NCBI GenBank assembly: GCA_023251595.1
Contig: JAHEYM010000051.1
Coordinates: 1-13,592, forward strand
Source of the DNA: Bacteroidota bacterium
GTDB taxonomy: Bacteria > Bacteroidota > Bacteroidia > AKYH767-A > JABDAW01
Direction of reading: 5' to 3'
DNA length: 13,592 bases
The translations under genes were made by a program, and so were the position numbers. Below the pieces are notes generated by a model that was not told the origin of the DNA, did no database searches, and saw nothing but the letters and a program-made list of their open reading frames with translations. Positions 7,948 to 13,592 of this stretch are shown here, in pieces (the stretch's first letter is position 1; every line of letters begins with the position of its first letter).

Positions 7948-8032
7948 GGCTACGAAGGCACTAAGTTTTTATATGAATTAGGATGGCTCTAAGTCGTTAG
8001 GCTTTTCTTCGTGTCTTTGTGTCTTCGCAGCT
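7948..8032. repeat. Imperfect inverted repeat with 8-bp periodic units in intergenic spacer
   Basis: The left arm (7948-7965, GGCTACGAAGGCACTAAG) pairs with the right arm (about 8015-8032), with 14 of 18 positions complementary. The right side is itself three tandem octamers: CTTCGTGT, CTTTGTGT and CTTCGCAG (8007-8030). It lies between the 3' end of the nucleotidyltransferase block and the 5' end of the M16 pair, both on the minus strand. It resembles the dispersed palindromic intergenic repeats common in many Bacteroidota, but copy number cannot be judged here. Confidence 0.65.
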
Positions 8033-8046
8033 AATATTTTTTAATT

Positions 8047-8072
8047 CCCCCCCCCTCTGGAGGGGGCAGGGG
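8047..8072. repeat. C9 tract and GC-rich hairpin
   Basis: Nine C residues (8047-8055) run into CTCTGGAGGGGGCAGGGG. CCCCCT (8051-8056) pairs with AGGGGG (8061-8066) around a CTGG loop, making a strong 6-bp stem in a region otherwise AT-rich. It lies seven bases past the stop of the minus-strand 67-residue gene, so it may stop or protect that transcript, but no U-tract follows it on that strand. The C9 run is a likely slippage site. Confidence 0.6.
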
Positions 8073-8078
8073 AAGGTT

Positions 8079-8282
8079 TCAGATTTCCATATTTCCTATA
8101 TTTCTTCTTAATTCTCTTTCTGCTGGAGTTTGCACTGAATATATAAATTTGTTTGTTTCTTCAATCCAACGCATTTTTTCATACAATGTCCATTTGCTAT
8201 AAGCAGCAATCTGTTCATCAGTTACCGAGTAATGATAACCCTTATTCTCATTTTCTTTTTTCGGAATTATTTTTTCATCCAT
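8079..8282 (-). CDS. Small uncharacterised protein paired with a nucleotidyltransferase
   Basis: A 67-residue protein of unknown function, last gene of the leftward block. Residues 1-16 are polar and charged; residues 20-65 look helical, with the aromatic-rich stretch AYSKWTLYEKMRWIEETNKF (27-46) followed by TPAERELRRN (52-61). No HEPN Rx4-6H motif, no DNA-binding signature and no membrane segment are visible. Its start codon overlaps the end of the nucleotidyltransferase gene by 8 bases (ATGGATGA), which implies coupled translation and probably a physical complex. Short helical proteins with a Trp/Leu-rich core next to nucleotidyltransferase genes are familiar in many genomes, mostly without assigned function. 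It could be the cognate antitoxin, toxin or adaptor; the sequence alone does not decide. Confidence 0.75.
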   Translation of the reverse strand: MDEKIIPKKENENKGYHYSVTDEQIAAYSKWTLYEKMRWIEETNKFIYSVQTPAERELRRNIGNMEI

Positions 8283-8763
8283 TTTTCAACAAATTGGATA
8301 ATAATATAACATCCTCTTTATCTTGTTTCCGATTGGAATAATTCTTCATATCAATGAGCTGTTGCACCGAAACCAGATTAACAGGTATCTCACCCTGATT
8401 TCTAATTTCACGCTGCGTCCACATTAAGTCAAATGAGAAGGGTACATCAATCAACACATCTAAAGTCATGTATCCTGACCGTGCGTTGAAAAAAGAATAT
8501 GCAATAAGATTTTTATCTTTAATGATTTTAGTCCGCTCCTTTTTATCCAGCATTGTTTTTAATGAAACGGGAATTGACGCATGATACTCAAGAAATTTCA
8601 TTGCTGATTCAAATTTGGAAATATTTTCCTCTTCAAAATCAACAAGAAGATCTATATCTGTAGTCATTCTGGGAATACCATAAATGTTGACCGCAAGACC
8701 TCCGCATAGCAAATAGCGAATCTCCCTTTTATGCAATTGTTCAAAAAGATCGAATATTTCCAT
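8275..8763 (-). CDS. Minimal nucleotidyltransferase (AbiEii/MNT-like)
   Basis: A 162-residue protein of the DNA polymerase beta-type nucleotidyltransferase superfamily. Landmarks are LLCGGLAVNIYGIPRMTTDIDLLVD (18-42), with the Gly21-Gly22 pair and the Asp36-x-Asp38 metal-binding motif; a likely third acidic residue at Asp102 in LDVLID; and a C-terminal IDMKNYSNRKQDKEDVILL (137-155), with Lys140, Arg145, Asp148 and Asp151, typical of the AbiEii-like branch. Members of this branch include toxins that add nucleotides to tRNA, and antitoxins that modify partner proteins; many are uncharacterised. All metal ligands appear intact, so activity is expected. The gene starts 3 bases after the OmpA-domain gene stop and overlaps the following 67-residue gene by 8 bases. 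Which molecule it modifies cannot be inferred. Confidence 0.85.
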   Translation of the reverse strand: MEIFDLFEQLHKREIRYLLCGGLAVNIYGIPRMTTDIDLLVDFEEENISKFESAMKFLEYHASIPVSLKTMLDKKERTKIIKDKNLIAYSFFNARSGYMTLDVLIDVPFSFDLMWTQREIRNQGEIPVNLVSVQQLIDMKNYSNRKQDKEDVILLSNLLKNG

Positions 8764-8766
8764 CTT

Positions 8767-9759
8767 TTAATTATTCTCTATGACTTTGAATAATTCGTCA
8801 AGTTTTGGTGTAAGAATAATTTCTGTTCTGCGGTTTTTACGACGGGCTTCGTCAGTCTTATTTACGTCGATCGGCATATATTCTCCGCGACCGGCGGCTG
8901 TAATTCTTTGCTGATCTATTTTAGCCGAAGAAGTTAAAATTCTGATGACGGAAGTTGCACGCACAACACTTAAATCCCAATTATCTTTTAGTGCGCCTCC
9001 ACCAATAAATGGAACATTATCGGTGTGACCTTCAATCATCACATTAATATCGGAATTTTTCTCCAGCACTTTTGCTACTTCTTTCAATGCCTCCACTCCT
9101 TTTGGATCGACAACTGTACTTCCCGATGCAAATAAAAGTTTTTCTTCCATCGAAACATATACTTTGCCATTCTTCACAGAAACAGTCAGACCTTTATCAT
9201 TAAATCCGGTGAGCGCGGTCGATACTGCGTTCTTCAATGCTTTGACTGTTGAATACTTTTTATCAAGTACCGCCTGCAGTTCAAACAATTTTGCTTCGCG
9301 TTGTCGTAATCGCAAGTTCGCAAGTGTTAATTGAATTTGCTCACTCCTTAATTCTTTAGCAAATAATTTCAAACTATCTTCTTTCAAAATGAGATCGTTT
9401 TCGGTTTTTTGTAACTTCCCGATTATTTTTTTATTTACATCACTGTTCGAACTTTTCAACGCTTCATATTCTGCGCGTAATTTTTCACAGTCTTCATTTA
9501 ATTGATTATATTTCTCGGAAGTTGTTCGGAAAGAGATTCCAAGAGATGCCGTGTCTAACGCCAATTTCGAGTTCATGATTGACAATAATTCTTTTGCCGA
9601 ATTAACGGTGTCGAAGAGAGCTCTCAACTGGTGATGTTCTGATTCAAGACTATCCGTCCGACTTTGAAGCTCACGATATTTCTTCTTCGAAACACATGCG
9701 CTCATAAAAATAGCGATAAAACATACGATAAGAATTGCTGTTCGGTTTATATATTTCAT
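8767..9759 (-). CDS. OmpA-family lipoprotein with coiled-coil
   Basis: A 330-residue envelope protein. The signal peptide ends in a lipobox MSAC with Cys22 as the lipidated residue; the next residues are VSKKKY, lacking the acidic surface-export signal known in Bacteroidota, so it should face the periplasm. Residues about 27-180 are charged and heptad-like, a long coiled coil. Residues about 200-320 form an OmpA C-terminal peptidoglycan-binding domain: LLFASGSTVVDPKG (208-221), IEGHTDNVPF (242-251), DNWDLSVVRA (259-268) with the diaminopimelate-contacting Asp262 and Arg267, and KNRRTEI (308-314). The form resembles MotB/Pal-like anchors. The start is 4 bases after the ABC ATPase stop. It probably tethers or spaces the outer membrane and the cell wall; a specific partner is unknown. 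Confidence 0.92.
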   Translation of the reverse strand: MKYINRTAILIVCFIAIFMSACVSKKKYRELQSRTDSLESEHHQLRALFDTVNSAKELLSIMNSKLALDTASLGISFRTTSEKYNQLNEDCEKLRAEYEALKSSNSDVNKKIIGKLQKTENDLILKEDSLKLFAKELRSEQIQLTLANLRLRQREAKLFELQAVLDKKYSTVKALKNAVSTALTGFNDKGLTVSVKNGKVYVSMEEKLLFASGSTVVDPKGVEALKEVAKVLEKNSDINVMIEGHTDNVPFIGGGALKDNWDLSVVRATSVIRILTSSAKIDQQRITAAGRGEYMPIDVNKTDEARRKNRRTEIILTPKLDELFKVIENN

Positions 9760-9763
9760 AGGA

Positions 9764-11551
9764 TTAACGGGAATGACTGGTCAAAGATAAAAAATCGGAT
9801 GGAAAAGATTTCGGTATCGACGAAATCAATTTTTTTGTATAGTCTGTTTTTGGATGATGATAGATTTCATCGGCATCATCCATCTCTTCAATTTTGCCCT
9901 GATTCATCACCGCAATTCTATCACTCATAAACCGAACCACCGACAAATCATGCGAAATAAAGATGTAAGTAAAACCTAATTCTTGTTTGAGTTGATTCAG
10001 TAAATTCAGCACCTGCGCCTGAATAGAAACATCGAGTGCGGAAACCGATTCATCACAAATAATAAATTCCGGATTTAAAGCCAGCGCCCGCGCAATGCAA
10101 ATTCGTTGACGCTGTCCACCCGAAAATTCATGCGGATAGCGATCATAATGACTTTCTTTGAGATTCACTTTTCTCAATAGATCGAAAACTTTTTCTTTCC
10201 GTTCTTTATCATTTGCATATAAACGATGAACTTGCATGGGTTCTATAATCGCGGAGCCGATCGTCAGACGTGGATTTAATGACGAATACGGATCCTGAAA
10301 AATGATCTGAATATGTTTTCTCAGCGGACGTAATTTATCCTGCTCCATCGAATGAATTTCCTGTCCGCGGAAAATAATTTTTCCTTCGGTAGGATTAATT
10401 AATCTGATAATTGTCCTTCCAAGTGTGGTTTTTCCGCAACCTGATTCACCAACTAAACCAAGTGTTTCGCCGGGATAAACATCAAAACTTACATCATCAA
10501 CAGCTTTTATATATTCTTTTGTTTTTGAAAAAATCCCGCTTTTTACCGGAAACCATGTTTTCAGATTCTGCACGCTAAGAACCGGCTCTTGTGCATATAA
10601 TTTCTTTTTTCGTGCAGCCGATTCATCTTTTGTTACCGTTAATTTTTCAACCAAATCATTAATTGAAAAATTTGTGGCTTTGAAACTTCCATCCGCATTT
10701 TCAACCATAAAATCAGGAATCGTAGGAAGTGCACGCAAACGAATGTCGAGTGGCGGCCTGCAGCTTAATAATCCTTTCGTATAAGGATGTTGCGGATTTG
10801 AGAAAATATCATGAATATTACCCTGTTCAACAATATTTCCTTTGTACATTACGAGCGCTCTGTCGGCCAAATTCGCTACGACACCGAGATCGTGCGTGAT
10901 AAACAGAATTCCCATTTTCGTTTCCTCCTGAATTTCCTTCAGCAAATCAATAATTGCGGCTTGAACTGTCACATCGAGCGCTGTGGTCGGCTCGTCAGCA
11001 ATGAGGATAGAAGGTCCGCAAGAGATCGCCATTGAAATCATGACCCTTTGCTTTTGTCCGCCGGAGATCTGATGCGGATACGTGTCATATATTGCTGCGG
11101 GACGAGGTAATTTCACTTTCTCAAAAAGACGGATGACGCGTTCTTTTGCTTCACTTTTCGAAACACTAAAATGCAGACGAATTGCTTCGGCAACTTGTTC
11201 ACCGCAGGTAAAAACGGGGTTGAGGGAGGTCATCGGTTCCTGAAAAATCATCGCGATTTCCTTTCCGCGAAAAGTTCTCATTTCTTTTTCGGGAATAGCG
11301 AGCAGATCGACAGCTCCTTTCTCGGGGTGATGATAAATGATATTTCCTGAAATTATTTTTCCGGGTGGGGAAGCTATCAGCCGCATCACAGAGAGCGCAG
11401 TTACCGATTTTCCTGAGCCGGACTCTCCAACAATACCTATCGTTTCTCCGCGATTTAATTGCAGACTGATGTCATTCACCGCCCGAAGCTTTTCATGCCC
11501 GGAGTGAAATTCGGTGATTAAATTTTTAACCTCGAGAAGGGTTTGCGTCAT
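9764..11551 (-). CDS. Fused two-domain peptide ABC transporter ATPase (DppD-DppF/OppD-OppF type)
   Basis: A 595-residue cytosolic ATPase with two complete nucleotide-binding domains. Domain 1: Walker A GESGSGKS (42-49), Q-loop Gln104, signature SGGQK (163-167), Walker B ILIADE (182-187), switch His220. Domain 2: Walker A GESGCGKT (368-375), Gln419, SGGQR (477-481), Walker B FIICDE (496-501), His534. After domain 1 comes the oligopeptide-type NPQHPYTKGLLSCRP segment (252-266), and a linker (about 285-320) joins the halves. This arrangement matches peptide or glutathione importers such as YejF or GsiA, energising a two-permease core with a binding protein. None of those genes is in the window, so the partners are elsewhere. 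It is the first gene of the leftward block, and the start ATG lies 9 bases from a candidate -7 box. Confidence 0.94.
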   Translation of the reverse strand: MTQTLLEVKNLITEFHSGHEKLRAVNDISLQLNRGETIGIVGESGSGKSVTALSVMRLIASPPGKIISGNIIYHHPEKGAVDLLAIPEKEMRTFRGKEIAMIFQEPMTSLNPVFTCGEQVAEAIRLHFSVSKSEAKERVIRLFEKVKLPRPAAIYDTYPHQISGGQKQRVMISMAISCGPSILIADEPTTALDVTVQAAIIDLLKEIQEETKMGILFITHDLGVVANLADRALVMYKGNIVEQGNIHDIFSNPQHPYTKGLLSCRPPLDIRLRALPTIPDFMVENADGSFKATNFSINDLVEKLTVTKDESAARKKKLYAQEPVLSVQNLKTWFPVKSGIFSKTKEYIKAVDDVSFDVYPGETLGLVGESGCGKTTLGRTIIRLINPTEGKIIFRGQEIHSMEQDKLRPLRKHIQIIFQDPYSSLNPRLTIGSAIIEPMQVHRLYANDKERKEKVFDLLRKVNLKESHYDRYPHEFSGGQRQRICIARALALNPEFIICDESVSALDVSIQAQVLNLLNQLKQELGFTYIFISHDLSVVRFMSDRIAVMNQGKIEEMDDADEIYHHPKTDYTKKLISSIPKSFPSDFLSLTSHSR

Positions 11552-11559
11552 CAGCGGTC

Positions 11560-11567
11560 AAAGTTAA
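11560..11567 (-). promoter_or_regulatory. Candidate -7 promoter box for the ABC ATPase block
   Basis: On the minus strand this reads TAACTTTG, matching TAnnTTTG, and ends 8 bases before the ATPase start codon. Transcription would begin within about five bases of the ATG. The nearest upstream TTTG is about 26 bases away, longer than the usual 19-23, so the -33 element is uncertain. Confidence 0.4.
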
Positions 11568-11568
11568 C

Positions 11569-11588
11569 CAAAATGATATTACTTTTGG
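11569..11588. promoter_or_regulatory. Palindrome in the divergent rpoN/ABC promoter region (possible operator)
   Basis: CCAAAA and TTTTGG form 6-bp inverted arms around an AT-rich centre of about 8 bases. The right arm overlaps the candidate rpoN -7 box, and the left arm lies next to the ATPase -7 box, a position from which a dimeric regulator could affect both genes. No regulator is identified. Confidence 0.35.
11580..11587 (+). promoter_or_regulatory. Candidate -7 promoter box for rpoN
   Basis: TACTTTTG matches TAnnTTTG and lies 24 bases before the rpoN ATG, predicting a short leader of roughly 20 bases. A -33 TTG at standard spacing is not evident. Confidence 0.4.
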
Positions 11589-11611
11589 CGTTCAAAGCAG
11601 TTTAAGAACAG

Positions 11612-13120
11612 ATGCTCAGACAGGGATTATCACAGAAGCTTCAACAAAAACTTTCACCCAATCAGATTCAGCTCATGAAAATGCTGGAGATTCCGGGTAT
11701 GGAGCTCGAGCAAAGAATAAAGGAAGAGATGGAGGCAAATCCAGCGTTGGAGGAGGGTGCAGAGCAGGATGAGGACGAAATTCGGGATGAAGAAAATGAT
11801 AACGACGAAGAAATTAAAGACGAGGAAGAACAGCGTTTTGAGGACGAGAAAGAGAACGAAGGTCCTGATGAAAAACCGGAAGATATCGACCTCTCCGAAT
11901 ATTTTGAAGATGATGATGTTCCATATTATAAATTACAGATAAAAAATACGGGACCTGATGATGAAGTGCGCGAAACACCCGTTGTTTTTCAGGGCAGCTT
12001 TACCGATAATTTGCAAAATCAACTCTCGATGCTCAATCTTTCAGAGAGTGAGCATATTATTGCAGATCAGATCCTCGGTTCATTGGACGATGATGGGTAT
12101 TTGCGTCGACCGCTAAAATCAGTTGCCAACGACCTTGCTTTCAGTTCGAATGTTGAAGTTTCGGAGGAAGATGTCGCGAAAGTTCTCGAAGTAATTCAGA
12201 GTCTGGAGCCACCCGGAATCGGTGCGCGCGATTTGCAGGAATGTCTCTTGCTGCAATTAAACCGGATTTTGGTTCGCGATGAAACGCAATTGGATTCAGT
12301 TGATATCGCCATCAGGATTATTTCGGAGACCATGACCGAATTTTCAAAAAAGCTATATATAAGAATTCAGGAAAAACTGAAAATTACAGAAGATCAATTA
12401 AAAAGTGCACTCGAAGAAATTCTGAAATTAAATCCAAAACCCGGAAATACTTTTGCATCATCTAATAGAAGTCAGGAGCATATTATTCCTGATTTTCTTA
12501 TTTTGAATAATGATGGTGAACTTGAATTGCAGCTAACATCTCAGACGCATGCCGATCTTCGGGTTAGTCGTGACTATATAGATATGCTTCGCGATTACTC
12601 TAAAGGAAAAGACAAAACTTCGAAGGAAGCGGTTACGTTTGTACGACAAAAACTCGATAAGGCGAAATGGTTTATCGATGCATTGAAACAGAGACAGATC
12701 ACACTCTATAACACGATGTACGAAATTATGTTATATCAGAAAGAATATTTCCTGACCGGCGATGCAACGAAAATAAGACCGATGATTCTGAAAGATATCG
12801 CCGAAAAAACATTTCAGGATCTTTCAACAGTATCGCGGGTTTCGAATAGTAAATATGTGCAGACTCCATTCGGTACATTGTCGTTGAAATCTTTTTTCTC
12901 CGATAAAATGCAGACCGATTCGGGTGAAGAAGTAAGTACGCGTGAAGTGAAGCAAGGCGTGATAGAACTAATCGAAAATGAAGATAAAAAGAAGCCGTAT
13001 ACCGATGAACAGCTTGTCACAATATTAAAAGAAAGGGGTTATCAGCTTGCCCGCAGAACCGTTGCTAAATATCGTGAAATGCTTGATATACCGCCGGCAA
13101 GACTGAGACGGGAACTATGA
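11612..13120 (+). CDS. rpoN: RNA polymerase sigma-54 factor
   Basis: Sigma-54 directs RNA polymerase to -24/-12 promoters and needs AAA+ activators to open DNA. Region I at the N-terminus, LRQGLSQKLQQKLSPNQIQ (2-20) through LEQRIKEEMEANPALE (32-47), is the activator-responsive segment. Region II is very acidic (about 50-105, mostly Asp/Glu). The core-binding domain follows (about 125-320; for example LEPPGIGARDLQECLLLQL). The helix-turn-helix region includes MILKDIAE...STVSRVSNSKYVQTPFG (391-421) and SLKSFFS. The RpoN box ARRTVAKYRE at 480-489 contacts the -24 element. The length of 502 is normal. It is divergent from the ABC ATPase gene across 60 bases. Neither an activator nor the ptsN/hpf neighbours usual in Proteobacteria is seen here. 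Confidence 0.97.
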   Translation: MLRQGLSQKLQQKLSPNQIQLMKMLEIPGMELEQRIKEEMEANPALEEGAEQDEDEIRDEENDNDEEIKDEEEQRFEDEKENEGPDEKPEDIDLSEYFEDDDVPYYKLQIKNTGPDDEVRETPVVFQGSFTDNLQNQLSMLNLSESEHIIADQILGSLDDDGYLRRPLKSVANDLAFSSNVEVSEEDVAKVLEVIQSLEPPGIGARDLQECLLLQLNRILVRDETQLDSVDIAIRIISETMTEFSKKLYIRIQEKLKITEDQLKSALEEILKLNPKPGNTFASSNRSQEHIIPDFLILNNDGELELQLTSQTHADLRVSRDYIDMLRDYSKGKDKTSKEAVTFVRQKLDKAKWFIDALKQRQITLYNTMYEIMLYQKEYFLTGDATKIRPMILKDIAEKTFQDLSTVSRVSNSKYVQTPFGTLSLKSFFSDKMQTDSGEEVSTREVKQGVIELIENEDKKKPYTDEQLVTILKERGYQLARRTVAKYREMLDIPPARLRREL

Positions 13121-13126
13121 GAAAAA

Positions 13127-13308
13127 GTTGAAGAGTTGATAAGTTGAAGGGTTGAGTGAGGGGGCAGTATATTTAATAACTAAAATTGAAATCCAAAGGT
13201 CACGTTTTAATAGTAATAATTTATTGTGAATGAAAAATAGCTTAAATATATATATAAATCATTTTAAACCTTTCAACTCTTCAACTCTTCAACCCTTCAA
13301 CCTTATCA
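13127..13308. repeat. Inverted-repeat element with four 8-bp GTTGAnnn units per arm
   Basis: Left arm 13127-13158 is GTTGAAGA, GTTGATAA, GTTGAAGG, GTTGAGTG. Right arm 13273-13302 carries TCAAC at 13273, 13281, 13289 and 13297, the same 8-bp step on the other strand. 13137-13155 is complementary to 13289-13308 except for a single-base indel. The 115-base AT-rich centre has no ORF I can support. The element begins six bases after the rpoN stop and ends eight bases before the next start codon. Confidence 0.8.
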
Positions 13309-13315
13309 CAATCAA

Positions 13316-13592
13316 ATGAATCCCCTACTCTCTAAAGCTATTTCCTGGGTTTTTCATCCTTTGCTGATGCCGATTTTCGGAGTGTTTCTGATATTTCATT
13401 ATAACACATATTTGCAATACAGTATTTCGCACGACGGACAAAAAGCAATCTACACGATCGTCATTATATCGACACTTATTTTTCCTATCATATCTGTTTT
13501 GGTTATGCGTTTGGGCGGCTATGTTAAATCGTTGGAAATGGAAACGATGGAAGAAAGGAGATTGCCGTTTCTCGCAACTTCCTTGTTCTATG
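13316..13592 (+). CDS. Multi-pass integral membrane protein of unknown function, 3'-truncated
   Basis: An open frame from ATG 13316 to the window edge gives 92 residues and continues beyond. It starts MNPLLSKAISWVFHPLLMPIFGVFLIF, a hydrophobic first membrane segment (about residues 8-29), followed by a short polar loop, a second segment AIYTIVIISTLIFPIISVLVM (about 45-65), a charged loop with EMETMEERRLPF (74-85) and the start of a third segment. The acidic/Arg loop followed by PF and then a membrane helix is reminiscent of membrane proteins distantly related to the PAP2 phosphatase superfamily, but the PAP2 catalytic motifs would lie beyond the edge, so function is left open. A weak ribosome-binding region and no clear promoter precede it; rpoN read-through is possible. 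Confidence 0.75.
   Translation, partial: MNPLLSKAISWVFHPLLMPIFGVFLIFHYNTYLQYSISHDGQKAIYTIVIISTLIFPIISVLVMRLGGYVKSLEMETMEERRLPFLATSLFY

Noticed and set aside
8047..8072. Intrinsic terminator for the minus-strand block
   Set aside because: The stem is strong but the minus-strand sequence after it is AATTAAAAAATATT, not a T-tract.
8079..8282. HEPN ribonuclease partner of an MNT antitoxin
   Set aside because: No Rx4-6H motif is present and the protein is far shorter than HEPN domains.
11583..11600. Sigma-54 (-24/-12) promoter upstream of rpoN
   Set aside because: The GG and GC pairs seen here are 8 bases apart rather than 10, and flanking consensus bases are missing.
11757..11942. Basic Lys/Arg/Met-rich ORF in the second frame of rpoN
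   Set aside because: It is the shifted reading of the Asp/Glu-rich region II of sigma-54, whose GA-rich codons give Lys/Arg/Met in other frames.
13127..13308. CRISPR array
   Set aside because: Units are 8 bp in direct contact and the two sets are inverted, with no spacers and no cas genes.

Overview
The window looks like chromosomal DNA from a member of the Bacteroidota (Bacteroidetes). The evidence is a gliding-motility/type IX secretion C-terminal sorting domain at the left edge, AT-rich codon use, almost no Shine-Dalgarno sequences, and TAnnTTTG-type -7 promoter boxes. No genus can be named from the sequence. Most genes are housekeeping or cell-envelope genes, and there is no transposase, phage gene, CRISPR array, tRNA or rRNA.

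Layout, left to right. 1-536 (+): 3' end of a large secreted PKD-domain protein with a type B T9SS sorting domain. 561-737 (+): a very short basic ORF with a TTG start that resembles the ribosome-rescue factor ArfA. 765-5179 (+): a compact run of a class I methyltransferase, a SRAP/YedK-type abasic-site protein, tyrosyl-tRNA synthetase and MurF; tyrS and murF overlap. 5154-7908 (-): a pair of exported M16 peptidase subunits, one with the HxxEH zinc motif and one that has lost it; the second runs tail-to-tail into murF with a 26-base overlap. 7909-8078: an intergenic spacer carrying an inverted repeat built on 8-bp units and a C9/G5 hairpin. 8079-11551 (-): a very tight four-gene block, transcribed leftwards, encoding a fused two-domain oligopeptide ABC ATPase, an OmpA-domain lipoprotein, a minimal nucleotidyltransferase and a 67-residue partner. 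11552-11611: a divergent promoter region with two candidate -7 boxes and a palindrome. 11612-13120 (+): sigma-54 (rpoN). 13121-13315: a spacer framed by inverted arms of four GTTGAnnn octamers each. 13316-13592 (+): 5' end of a multi-pass membrane protein cut by the window edge.

How the genes relate. The plus-strand block mixes translation, cell-wall synthesis and DNA-lesion protection and is probably co-transcribed in part rather than forming one pathway. The M16 pair very probably works as one heteromeric peptidase. The four-gene minus block is the most unusual association: its last two genes, which overlap by 8 bases, look like a mobile or addiction-type nucleotidyltransferase module appended to an envelope operon. 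The best candidates for something undescribed are that module, the TTG-started ArfA-like gene, and the 8-bp-periodic inverted intergenic elements.
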